A stretch of DNA of 64,000 nt from JBGQMW01 sp963769845 (lineage in GTDB: Archaea; Thermoproteota; Bathyarchaeia; Bathyarchaeales; Bathycorpusculaceae). Below the pieces are notes generated by a model. The model was not told the origin of the DNA, searched no databases, and was given only the letters and a program-made list of their open reading frames with translations. The stretch spans positions 1 to 64,000 of the forward strand of contig CAVYNL010000013.1 of NCBI GenBank assembly GCA_963769845.1, in the 5' to 3' direction. How positions within the stretch are numbered: the first letter of the stretch is position 1; each line of letters starts with the position of its first letter. Shown piece by piece: positions 43,786-51,757 of this stretch. The translations under genes were made by a program, and so were the position numbers.

Positions 43786-43875
43786 TGATGTTGAGAATGG
43801 TGAGGTGCGCGTTCAGGATCTATTGTTTTAGCGATGGGTTTGCCATTGAAGAAAAGCAGAGTTGAAACAAGTTAG

Positions 43876-44541
43876 ATGGCTAAACAAATTTGGAGAGGCA
43901 GAGGCAGGCCTCCTAACAGCATGCCTTCATACAAAGATGGAAGGATTCTGGAGAACCTTGCCGGAATCGCGATGCTGCATAAGGTTGATTCGAATGAATT
44001 CTTTGATCGCATTGTAGAAGCTTGGAATCACGACGGGTCAGAATGTGGGCAGTTGACTGTAAAATGTCGTAGGCGCACGAGAAATTCAGCGATTTTTCTC
44101 TTTACCAACGGTCGGGAGGTTGTAGCTCAATTTCCAATATCGAATGCCATCCTGCAAGGAAAGAATCAGCTCGAAAGCTACACGGAAACAATTTTGGCCC
44201 GAACTTCCTCAGTCAAGAATTTCGAGGGTGTAACCTCCAAGATTGGGGACTTGAAAGTCGGAATGAAAAGGGTCAGCCTCAAAGCAGAGATGCTTGAGAT
44301 TCCAAAATCAAGAATCGTCTACACGAGATATGGAACAACGGCTTGTGTATCAAATACGCTTATCAGAGACGAAACTGGTTCAATGAAAATGAGTCTATGG
44401 AACCAGCAGATCGACATGGTGCATAAGGGCGACCTAGTTGACGTCAAAAATGGCGAAGTAGCCTGGTTCAGCGGTGAAAGGCAATTGCGACTGGGGAGAA
44501 GCGGAAGCTTAAGCGTCATCGAATGCGCGCAAAAACTATGA
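43876..44541 (+). CDS. OB-fold single-stranded DNA-binding (RPA-like) protein
   Basis: 221 residues. The N-terminal part is basic (KQIWRGRGRPPN). The C-terminal 100 residues form an OB fold of archaeal RPA/SSB type: KIGDLKVGMKRVSLKAEMLE, IRDETGSMKMSLWNQQIDMV and KGDLVDVKNGEVAWFSGERQ. It is the first gene of a pair with TBP 2 (13-nt gap), an unusual pairing suggesting a regulatory or chromatin role. The last codons overlap a GC tract (44525-44530). Confidence 0.7.
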   Translation: MAKQIWRGRGRPPNSMPSYKDGRILENLAGIAMLHKVDSNEFFDRIVEAWNHDGSECGQLTVKCRRRTRNSAIFLFTNGREVVAQFPISNAILQGKNQLESYTETILARTSSVKNFEGVTSKIGDLKVGMKRVSLKAEMLEIPKSRIVYTRYGTTACVSNTLIRDETGSMKMSLWNQQIDMVHKGDLVDVKNGEVAWFSGERQLRLGRSGSLSVIECAQKL

Positions 44542-44554
44542 GAAGTGGTTTTTA

Positions 44555-45115
44555 ATGCCGAAGACTAAGGCCATAATAAACATTCAAAACGTCGTTGCCG
44601 CTGCCACCTTGAACCAGAAGGTTGACTTGAACGCGGTTGTGAAGAGTTATCCAGGAGTCGAATATCGACCAGAACAGTTTCCCGGCCTCGTGTTTAGGCT
44701 TAAGAGACCGAAGACCGCCACGCTCATTTTCAACTCTGGAAAAATGGTGTGCACTGGAGCGAAATCGGAAAAGGAAGCGCGCAGGGCTGTTATGACAGTT
44801 GTCAAAGAGTTGAAAAAGGGCGGAATAATCATCATCAGCAAGCCGGACTTGAAGGTTGTGAACATGGTTGCTTCTGTAAGCTTGGGCGGGAGGGTAGACT
44901 TGGAACTGGCAGTGGGCGCGCTTGGAAAAGCCATGTATGAGCCGGAGCAGTTTCCAGGATTGATCTACAGGATGGACGAGCCTAAGGTGGTCATACTGAT
45001 ATTCGCAAGCGGGAACCTCGTTTGCACAGGAGCGAAGAAAGAACAGGACGTCTACGACGCAGTGCACAAGCTTCACGAAAGGTTGGAGGAGCAGAATCTC
45101 ATATTCTACGAATAA
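44555..45115 (+). CDS. tbp: TATA-box binding protein, copy 2
   Basis: 186 residues with both TBP repeats: INIQNVVAAATLNQKVDLNA ending TATLIFNSGKMVCTGAKSE, and LKVVNMVASVSLGGRVDLEL ending VVILIFASGNLVCTGAKKE. DNA-kinking Phe residues are present in FPGLVFR and FPGLIYR. Closely related to copy 1 (16054) but diverged across the second repeat, so likely an old duplication. Cotranscribed with the OB-fold gene. Confidence 0.95.
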   Translation: MPKTKAIINIQNVVAAATLNQKVDLNAVVKSYPGVEYRPEQFPGLVFRLKRPKTATLIFNSGKMVCTGAKSEKEARRAVMTVVKELKKGGIIIISKPDLKVVNMVASVSLGGRVDLELAVGALGKAMYEPEQFPGLIYRMDEPKVVILIFASGNLVCTGAKKEQDVYDAVHKLHERLEEQNLIFYE

Positions 45116-45261
45116 AAACTTCATACGTTGATCGCCTATCGACTTCGTTTGTACATTCCTCATCGTGGTAAGGTAGAACGCGCTTGTATCCGAAAACAAT
45201 GGAAAGTGTTTTATCTACCATCATCAGAAACCATGGTTATCAGGATATTGGAGGAGATTAA

Positions 45262-45432
45262 ATGGGAAAATGCAAAAAATGTGGAACAGTTGTTTCATCG
45301 CCTAGGAAGAAGTGGACAATGGCCGGACGCCCATCCAAAGCTGGAAAAAGAACTCAGCTAGAAATCGGCCTTTTCGACTGTCCAAAGTGCAAGAAGCCCT
45401 TCCGAGAAGTACTAAGCAAGAAGATCATTTAG
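45262..45432 (+). CDS. Small zinc-ribbon chromatin-like protein
   Basis: 56 residues from ATG 45262 behind GGAGGAGATTAA: MGKCKKCGTVVSSPRKKWTM, AGRPSKAGKRTQLEIGLFDC, PKCKKPFREVLSKKII. Two CxxC pairs flank a basic AT-hook-like segment (GRPSKAGKR). Conserved small basic Zn protein of TACK archaea as far as I recall; likely DNA/RNA binding. GTTTTATCTACC near 45207 may be its promoter. Confidence 0.7.
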   Translation: MGKCKKCGTVVSSPRKKWTMAGRPSKAGKRTQLEIGLFDCPKCKKPFREVLSKKII

Positions 45433-45515
45433 GCACACCGAATACGGCCCAAAAAAGGCAGCGCGCGTTGGAAAGAAGGATATTACCGGTTGATGCTTGG
45501 TTCAGCAGGGTTTCC

Positions 45516-45803
45516 CTACTCTTTTGTGAGCGTTATTTCTATTGTTGAAACCATCCGTGTTCTGTTTTCGCCTTCTCTCGCCGGCATCTCCTCAGTTCCT
45601 ATAGCGATTTTGCTCACTTTTAGGTCTTTTAGGAAGCGACTTCTGGTTATTTCAGCCACGTCAACAGCTGTAGTGATCGCTTGTCCTCGTGCTTTCAAGA
45701 CTACTTCCTTAGCATCGCCCGCGGATAGTCTGGTGATAACTGCTAGAACATAGTCCATTGGTGTTTTGCTTCCGATGAAAACAATTGCCGATTTTTCCGA
45801 CAT
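45516..45803 (-). CDS. albA: DNA/RNA-binding protein Alba
   Basis: 95 residues. The Alba core is clear: IVFIGSKTPMDYVLAVITRL, VVLKARGQAITTAVDVAEI and a C-terminal strand pair IAIGTEEMPAREGENRTRMV. Alba dimers coat archaeal DNA and RNA, and acetylation or methylation of N-terminal Lys can modulate binding. Start ATG 45803 after GTGATGGGAA. Divergent from CDC48. Confidence 0.95.
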   Translation of the reverse strand: MSEKSAIVFIGSKTPMDYVLAVITRLSAGDAKEVVLKARGQAITTAVDVAEITRSRFLKDLKVSKIAIGTEEMPAREGENRTRMVSTIEITLTKE

Positions 45804-46114
45804 TTCCCATCACATCTTTCATCATTGATTGTAACATGTAACGCTGCTGTGTTCTTCTCGTCTTTCAACAACAGAACGCTACTGCCCCATATTACGCAAA
45901 CCTCCTTATAAACCGTTCAAACAACAGGGCATGCTGAGGATATTTTCGCTCGGCTGCCTCATCCTAGATTCCGGTTTTAGACACACCATTCACTTCGCAT
46001 TTAGGTGATAGGTTATAATCCTTGTTTGTTGTAACTATGTAATTCTGGGAAGGAAGATTTGCGCGCGCGGATTTAGTGCTTCTATCAGAAATATATTTAG
46101 TGGAGCGTTGAAGA
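45804..46114. other. Divergent promoter region, Alba/CDC48
   Basis: No gene. A GC tract (46061-46069) and the CDC48 TATA box (46090-46098) lie at the right end. Confidence 0.5.
46090..46098 (+). promoter_or_regulatory. TATA box for CDC48
   Basis: AATATATTT lies 25 nt before TTG 46115, so the transcript is probably leaderless; no ribosome site is present before the TTG. Confidence 0.6.
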
Positions 46115-48283
46115 TTGAGCGAAGTTCAGCTGAAAGTTCTGGATTCCAGACAGAGAGATGTGGCGAGAGGGATCGCTAGAATAGACCAGAGAACAATGCA
46201 AAACTTGGGTGTTTCATCGGGGGACGCAATAGAGATTCTCGGGAAGAAGAAGACGTCGGCGATCGCCTGGCCAGCGTACTCTGAAGACCAAGAACCAGGC
46301 ATTATGCGAATCGATGGGTTCTTACGTAAAAATGCCGACGTATCAATAAACGAGTACGTTGTAGTTCGCAAGGCTGAAGTTAAAAATGCTATGAGCATAG
46401 TGCTTGCTCCAGTGGATATACGATTGAACGTTGACGAAGACTTTGCAAATTTTGTGAAGAACAGACTTATGGATAGGACGTTTGTTGAGGGAGACACGAC
46501 GCTCGTTATGATGCTTGGTCATTCTCTTCAGTTCACTGTTGCCAAGATGCAGCCTCACGGAATAGTCAAGATGACTCACGATACTAGAGTGCAGATATTG
46601 ACTGAACCTGTTGCTGAAGCCAAAGGTGTACCACGTACCACCTATGAGGACCTAGGAGGCTTGGAGGAGGAGATTCAACGGATAAGGGAGATGGTTGAAC
46701 TTCCAATGCAGCATCCTGAGATTTTCCAGAGGCTTGGAATAGATCCTCCGAAAGGGGTTCTACTACTCGGTCCACCGGGCTGCGGAAAAACACTCCTAGC
46801 TAGAGCAGTAGCGACCGAGTCGGATGCAAACTTCTCCTCAATAAACGGACCTGAGATAATAAGCAAGTTCTATGGGGAGTCGGAGGAGAGGCTTCGAGAA
46901 ATATTTCAACAGGCTCAACAGAACGCTCCCAGCATCATACTCATAGACGAGCTGGACTCCATAGCGCCCAAACGCGAGGAGGTTACAGGTGAAGTGGAGA
47001 GAAGAGTCGTCGCTCAGCTTCTAGCTCTTATGGACGGATTGTCTGGTAGAGGAAATGTCATAGTAATAGGTGCAACGAACAGGCCGAATGCTTTGGATCC
47101 AGCTCTCAGGAGGCCTGGGAGGTTTGACCGCGAGATAGAGATAGGGATCCCTGACAAGCGGGGCCGTCATGAAATATTGTTGATTCATAGCAGAGGTATG
47201 CCCTTAGCCGGTGATGTTGACTTAAAGGTGCTTGCTGAGCGGACGCACGGTTACACGGGTGCCGACTTGGCCGCCCTGTGTAGAGAGACAGCTATGAAAG
47301 CTCTGCGTAGGTATCTTCCCGAGATAAATCTGGAGGAAGAACGAATACCTCCAGGCGTCCTGGAGAAGATGGAGGTTCGGACGGACGATTTCATGAACGC
47401 CTTCAAAGAGATTACGCCTACAGTCATGAGGGAGGTTGCTGTGGAAGTCCCGGTTGTTCATTGGGATGAAGTTGGAGGCTTGGAGAAGGTTAAAGAGGAG
47501 TTAAAGGAGGCTGTTGAGTGGCCGCTGAAGAATCCTGAAGTCTTCAAGAGATTGGGGATTCAGCCGCCTAAAGGTATACTGTTAATAGGCCCGCCCGGGT
47601 GTGGGAAGACGATGCTGGCTAGGGCTGTTGCAACTGAGAGCGAAGCAAACTTCATCCCGATTAAGGGTCCGGAGGTCTTCTCTAAGTGGGTTGGCGAGTC
47701 TGAAAGGGCTATTCGAGAGGTCTTCAGGAAGGCTAGAATGGCTTCGCCAGCCGTCATATTCTTCGATGAGATTGACTCTCTTGTTCCAAGGAGGAGGCTG
47801 GGTTACGGCGACAGCGGCGTAACTGAACGCGTCATCAGCCAGCTTTTGACAGAAATGGATGGAATAATGCCCTTAGAAGACATAATGGTCATAGCTGCGA
47901 CAAATAGACCCGATATCGTCGACCCAGCTGCATTAAGGCCAGGCAGATTCGATCGACTGATCTATGTTCCAGAACCCGACGAAGCTGCCAGGCTTGAAAT
48001 CTTCAAGATTGACACGAAGAACATGCCGCTATCAAAGGATGTGGACATCAAGGAGCATCGCATGACGAAAGGCTACTCCGGCGCCGATATATCATCCGTA
48101 TGCAGAGAGGCCGCCATAAACGCCTTGAGAAGAGACATCAACGCAAAAGAGGTTACCTTCAGCGATTTTGAGAAAGCTATGGAGAAGGTTCCGCCAAGCA
48201 TATCGCCAGAAATTGAGGATTGGTACAGGAGCTTCATGAAGCAGGTTCGAAGGACGCAGAGGCCTACGCCTCTTGCAGTGTAA
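46115..48283 (+). CDS. CDC48/VAT family AAA+ ATPase
   Basis: 722 residues. N-domain (1-180) is the double-psi barrel plus 4-stranded barrel (VQLKVLDSRQRDVARGIARI). D1: Walker A LLGPPGCGKTLLARA, Walker B IILIDELDSIAPKR, arginine finger region ALRRPGRFDREIEIG. D2: LIGPPGCGKTMLARA, VIFFDEIDSLVPRR, ALRPGRFDRLIYVP. The hexamer unfolds and extracts proteins for proteasomal degradation. Start TTG 46115. Complete, no anomalies. Confidence 0.96.
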   Translation: MSEVQLKVLDSRQRDVARGIARIDQRTMQNLGVSSGDAIEILGKKKTSAIAWPAYSEDQEPGIMRIDGFLRKNADVSINEYVVVRKAEVKNAMSIVLAPVDIRLNVDEDFANFVKNRLMDRTFVEGDTTLVMMLGHSLQFTVAKMQPHGIVKMTHDTRVQILTEPVAEAKGVPRTTYEDLGGLEEEIQRIREMVELPMQHPEIFQRLGIDPPKGVLLLGPPGCGKTLLARAVATESDANFSSINGPEIISKFYGESEERLREIFQQAQQNAPSIILIDELDSIAPKREEVTGEVERRVVAQLLALMDGLSGRGNVIVIGATNRPNALDPALRRPGRFDREIEIGIPDKRGRHEILLIHSRGMPLAGDVDLKVLAERTHGYTGADLAALCRETAMKALRRYLPEINLEEERIPPGVLEKMEVRTDDFMNAFKEITPTVMREVAVEVPVVHWDEVGGLEKVKEELKEAVEWPLKNPEVFKRLGIQPPKGILLIGPPGCGKTMLARAVATESEANFIPIKGPEVFSKWVGESERAIREVFRKARMASPAVIFFDEIDSLVPRRRLGYGDSGVTERVISQLLTEMDGIMPLEDIMVIAATNRPDIVDPAALRPGRFDRLIYVPEPDEAARLEIFKIDTKNMPLSKDVDIKEHRMTKGYSGADISSVCREAAINALRRDINAKEVTFSDFEKAMEKVPPSISPEIEDWYRSFMKQVRRTQRPTPLAV

Positions 48284-48476
48284 TCCCAGAAGCAACAGAT
48301 AAACGTCAATTTACGCTTCTCTCTAGCCGACCTTTTTGATTCCTTCAAGGACAAGCGCGCGCGAAGTCGTGTAAACTGGCCGTGACACAAAAGACAAAAA
48401 TAACCCATCCAACAGGCTCTACCAAATAGCCAGGAGCAACACGAGAAGGGAAGGAAAAGTGAGTTAGGGGATAATT
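48284..48476. other. Spacer with GC tract
   Basis: GC tract 48355-48363. No gene. Confidence 0.4.
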
Positions 48477-48554
48477 GCGGGGTTGCCCTAGCCCGGAAGG
48501 TTTTTCGGCCGCGCGCGTTTGTTCTTCAGCGTTCGGAGTTCACGCTAACCCGCA
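48477..48554 (+). other. tRNA-like 5' half and weak 3' counterpart
   Basis: GCGGGGTTGCCCTAGCCCGG plus AAGG (48477-48500) looks like the acceptor strand and D-arm (box A) of an archaeal tRNA-Leu/Ser type gene. After it come TTTTTCGGCC and a GC tract (48511-48517) instead of an anticodon arm. AACCCGC at 48547 could partly pair with the acceptor strand. I see no intact tRNA, so a truncated tRNA is the best reading. Confidence 0.3.
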
Positions 48555-48568
48555 TCTAGAACCTGGAA

Positions 48569-48588
48569 ACGACCAACACGCCAGCCTT
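48569..48588 (+). repeat. Putative attachment core, rnpB 3'-end duplicate (copy 2)
   Basis: Identical 20 nt to 30634-30653. The rest of rnpB is absent. An integrase C-terminal fragment ends 34 nt to the right. Confidence 0.6.
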
Positions 48589-48599
48589 TTGGACTTACA

Positions 48600-48619
48600 C
48601 GCCAGGTTTTTTGCTGGCG
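48600..48619. repeat. Hairpin after the integrase remnant
   Basis: CGCCAG-GTTTTTTG-CTGGCG, just past the reverse-strand stop at 48622. No T run follows, so termination is uncertain. Confidence 0.45.
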
Positions 48620-48621
48620 GG

Positions 48622-48771
48622 TTACTTGCGTTTTCTAAAGATTTTGGAGCCTTCCATTTCGGTTACGTATTCGAAGCCGGTTCCAACAAGTTGGCAGACC
48701 TCTTTGAGAGCGTGGGCGACTTTGACGTGGTAATCGTCGCTAATAGTCTCGAACATGGTTTGTTCGAGAGA
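48622..48771 (-). pseudogene. Tyrosine recombinase (integrase), C-terminal fragment
   Basis: Starting at GC tract 48772-48777 the frame reads SLEQTMFETISDDYHVKVAH, ALKEVCQLVGTGFEYVTEME, GSKIFRKRK*, the last 49 residues of the archaeal integrase family. The catalytic part upstream is missing. Located beside the duplicated rnpB end. Confidence 0.7.
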
Positions 48772-48873
48772 GCGCGCTGCGCAACAAAAAGAGACGAAGA
48801 CCACGCTCTCACACACAACAGGTACTATCGTTCTTCTGAAAAAAGAGATTATTGGAGTATTGTTGCTTACCTA

Positions 48874-49875
48874 TTACGCCTTGCGTCGCAAACTCGTAGT
48901 GTCCGATTTGGGACCCTTCTTAAGAATAATCCCTGCTGTCGCGATTGCGAGGATCAATGCTAGTATTCCGAGGCTTAGCGGCGTTGTGAGGGAAGGTTGG
49001 TTCAATGGTGCCGCTGCCAGCGCTATAGCGATCTTGTGCGTGCTGTGGCTGTAGGTTAGATGAAGCGTATACGTCGTGTCCGTTGAGGTGACAGAGTAAT
49101 CTGCCGGGTTCATGTCGAGACTCACTTTCAACTTGTTGATGTCGCCGATTAGCGCCTTTCCTATTACCACCTCTGTATAGCCAGTTGTTCCTGATGGACC
49201 GCTGACCACGAAGCTTAGGATTTTGTCTGTCGAGTTGAAAGCCAGATCGGAAACGGTTGAGTTTGAAACAACAGAGAACACGTAGTTTTCCTCTGCCGGT
49301 ATGACCGCAAACGTTGAATAAACCGCGGTCCCACGCAGACCTATCGTTGCATTTCCATCATAACTGAGGCGAAGCAGATAGTTGCCCGTTGCGGCCGGCA
49401 TCCATTCCGCAACGTATTGTCCACCGTCCACAGTTATAACTGAGGATACTGCATTCCACGTCTCTCCGTCAGTAACCGAATATAACAACGTTAAATCAGC
49501 TCCTGAAATTCCAGTGCCATTTGCATCAGTTAGCGAACCATTCATTCTGACTTTGTAACCGATGAAGGCCGCAGAGGAATCCGTGGAAGAAGTCAGCGTC
49601 GGAGTCTTCCGATCAGGAATCGTTGATGTTGGAGTGGCGACTGTCACGAATTTGACGTGGAAAGGTTTGGTTCCTCCTTCCGACCAGGCAACTGCTATTT
49701 TTCCTTCAGAAATTCGTGTCGTTCTGGTGTATCTTGGGGAATCAAAGCTGATTTCCACGACCTTTATGTTCTTTGTCCAAGTGACAAGATCTGCAGAGTA
49801 TGCTGTAAGCACCTCGTTTGTGAATGCATCGACGTAGAAGAAGTAGGCACTCATTTTTTGATTCGCTTTCGCCAT
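48874..49875 (-). CDS. Surface protein lacking a signal peptide, with C-terminal membrane anchor
   Basis: 333 residues from ATG 49875 or 326 from the next ATG. An N-terminal propeller-like segment (YSADLVTWTKNIKVVEISFD) and two Ig-like beta domains (YKVRMNGSLTDANGTGISGA; YVFSVVSNSTVSDLAFNSTD) are followed by a helix (LGILALILAIATAGIIL) and a basic tail. A protein of this plan should have an N-terminal signal peptide; it has none. Its start overlaps the upstream gene by 25 nt, so it is probably an N-terminally truncated surface protein. Confidence 0.6.
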   Translation of the reverse strand: MAKANQKMSAYFFYVDAFTNEVLTAYSADLVTWTKNIKVVEISFDSPRYTRTTRISEGKIAVAWSEGGTKPFHVKFVTVATPTSTIPDRKTPTLTSSTDSSAAFIGYKVRMNGSLTDANGTGISGADLTLLYSVTDGETWNAVSSVITVDGGQYVAEWMPAATGNYLLRLSYDGNATIGLRGTAVYSTFAVIPAEENYVFSVVSNSTVSDLAFNSTDKILSFVVSGPSGTTGYTEVVIGKALIGDINKLKVSLDMNPADYSVTSTDTTYTLHLTYSHSTHKIAIALAAAPLNQPSLTTPLSLGILALILAIATAGIILKKGPKSDTTSLRRKA

Positions 49876-50453
49876 CCCCAGAAAATGATTGCGAAAATGG
49901 GAACTAACGATAGAAGCGTGATGATGTAGTTCAAGTCAGGGCTTAGCCCGTTGGGGAAAACCAAGTTCTGGATGAAATCACGCGCGAAAAAGTACCAGAA
50001 GGCCAAGTACGAGACGACTACGGATGCTACCAGAGTCATCAAGTTTAGCCCACGCGAGCTTTGAATTTCAAGTATATCTATGTGGGCTCTGTGGGTTTCC
50101 GCTAGAACACTAACATGTTCAACCAATTCCTCTATTGCATCATGGATTTGAGAAGCAAGTTCTGAGTTGAGTCTCTTTGCAGTTTCTTCCAGATGGTCCC
50201 ATTCATGTGACAAGTCGAGGATTGAAAGTTTTTCTTCCTGTAATTGTTGATAGTTTCTCCAAAGCACTATCTCATCCTGCTGACACGACTGTTTGTTCAT
50301 GACGGGTTCCAGCTGTACACAAATGCCCTGCAAAGCCTTGACAAGAGCACGAGCTCTCTTCTCAAAGTCCGCATCCACGTCTTTGAACTCGCGCACTTGC
50401 TTTAGAATTTCATCGTAATCGGTGTGAAAAACATAGGAATCGTTGGTGTTCAT
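49851..50453 (-). CDS. Coiled-coil protein with two C-terminal helices
   Basis: 200 residues. Residues 1-125 are charged and helical (FKDVDADFEKRARALVKALQ). Two transmembrane segments follow: LMTLVASVVVSYLAFWYFF and YIITLLSLVPIFAIIFWGW, ending RKRIKK. The pattern resembles CorA-like or bacterial-type membrane-anchored helical bundles, but there is no GMN motif. Function unknown. A GC-like ACGCGCG at 49980 codes for part of the inter-helix loop. Confidence 0.6.
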   Translation of the reverse strand: MNTNDSYVFHTDYDEILKQVREFKDVDADFEKRARALVKALQGICVQLEPVMNKQSCQQDEIVLWRNYQQLQEEKLSILDLSHEWDHLEETAKRLNSELASQIHDAIEELVEHVSVLAETHRAHIDILEIQSSRGLNLMTLVASVVVSYLAFWYFFARDFIQNLVFPNGLSPDLNYIITLLSLVPIFAIIFWGWRKRIKK

Positions 50454-50542
50454 GGCTCAACGAACATTATGTACAGGTCTGTCTTCAAATGCTTTGCTCA
50501 GCGCTCGACACACTGAACAGCAAGCCTGTCAGCGCGCGCTAG

Positions 50543-51028
50543 CTATTTGTCTTCCAATTTGACAACCTTGCAGCATCTTCGTTCGAGATGTCCCATGAGA
50601 TCTACACCGGCTTTGGTTCTTTCCTCTTCCTCTTCAAGATGTTTCTGGAATCCCACCTGCTTGACGCGATTGTAGTTATCGACGACGAATGGATACACGT
50701 CTCTTTGATATTCAGTGTTCTTGCACGTCAGATAATCACTGCACATGAGGCAGGACTGTAGCTTCTTTTCAGGGGCGCATTTCTTGTTTTCACAGGGCGC
50801 TCCTCCGCCATTCAGGCACATTGGACATTGTGATTCGGAGAACCATTCTAAGCCCTTTCTAAATTCGTCGAATTTGAATGATTTCACCACGTCCCTAACC
50901 CAGTCATAGCGGGTTGTGTCTACCAGTCTTTTCAGCTCCTTAGCCATCATTTTCACTCTGCCGTTTCCGTTGGGGCACTGACCGCAATAAACCCCGCATA
51001 TTCCGTGTTGTCGGTTTTTGTTTTCCAT
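50543..51028 (-). CDS. DUF3795 Cys-rich protein
   Basis: 161 residues with ICGVYCGQCPNGNG at the N-terminus, then CPMCLNGGGAPCENKKC and SCLMCSDYLTCKNT: the DUF3795 layout of about ten Cys that probably hold zinc or an Fe-S cluster. Function not established. It lies 12 nt downstream of the gene at 51041 and is likely cotranscribed. The stop TAG is next to TAGCGCGCGCTG. Confidence 0.75.
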   Translation of the reverse strand: MENKNRQHGICGVYCGQCPNGNGRVKMMAKELKRLVDTTRYDWVRDVVKSFKFDEFRKGLEWFSESQCPMCLNGGGAPCENKKCAPEKKLQSCLMCSDYLTCKNTEYQRDVYPFVVDNYNRVKQVGFQKHLEEEEERTKAGVDLMGHLERRCCKVVKLEDK

Positions 51029-51040
51029 GCTATTTTCCTT

Positions 51041-51475
51041 CTACAGCATCACTCTGAACTTGCACTGATCGTCTCCGTTGATGATCGATTTTTCCATTAC
51101 TACTTCGACAGATTTGCCTGTGGCTCCTTCGAACAATGCTTTAGCCCATCCTCGTGAGCAGTTGCAGTAAGTTCCAGCGAGTTTTCCTTTGGGGATTTTG
51201 TTGACTTGGGAACAGTAGCATTTGGGGTAGATGAGATACACTTTGTTTCCTTCTTGGTGAAGATGCTTGTATGTCTGTCCCAACTTGTCCAAGAAGTCAT
51301 CTGTGTTTTTGGACTTTTGGTAGATTTTCTTCGCTTTCTTGATGAAGCTTTGCGATTGACATTGTCGGCCACATTGCTCCAGAATCTTGGCCACGGTTCT
51401 GTCATCGACGTTCTTGCTCAAACCATCCATGAGTGTCGTAATCCACTTCTCAGTGCGTCCACCCATTTTGACCAA
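51041..51475 (-). CDS. Cys-rich protein with V4R/hydrolase-like C-terminus
   Basis: 144 residues. Helical N-terminus (VDDRTVAKILEQCGRQCQSQ), then YLIYPKCYCSQVNKIPKGKL, YCNCSRGWAKALFEGATGKS and an ending of the type EKSIINGDDQCKFRVML, which resembles the (I)xxGDxxCxFxI closing motif of V4R and related small-molecule-binding domains. Probably forms an operon with the DUF3795 gene. Substrate unknown. Confidence 0.6.
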   Translation of the reverse strand: MVKMGGRTEKWITTLMDGLSKNVDDRTVAKILEQCGRQCQSQSFIKKAKKIYQKSKNTDDFLDKLGQTYKHLHQEGNKVYLIYPKCYCSQVNKIPKGKLAGTYCNCSRGWAKALFEGATGKSVEVVMEKSIINGDDQCKFRVML

Positions 51476-51757
51476 CTCAAATGCTGCATGTATGTCCTTC
51501 GTGTAACTTAGTAATTATGCTTGCCTTTTTCTATCCCTTATACGCGCGCGATACATGGAACTCAGGTTTGATTAAACTTCGAAATTCTCAGGTACAATTC
51601 CGAATATCAAGATGCAGTAGTTGATTTGTGGAGAAAATGCAGTACGCGCGACTCTCAAAGAACCAATATTTCAAAGTGTGAACCGAGAATACAGGTGCTT
51701 GACGAATTTCTCACTATGCCGATATTACTGATAGGCTTGACCAAGATCTAGCGCGTG

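Noticed and set aside
30634..48588. The whole 18 kb between the rnpB repeats as one integrated element
   Set aside because: It contains thermosome, TBP, Alba and CDC48, which are chromosomal core genes, and the integrase fragments have inconsistent orientation for a simple provirus.
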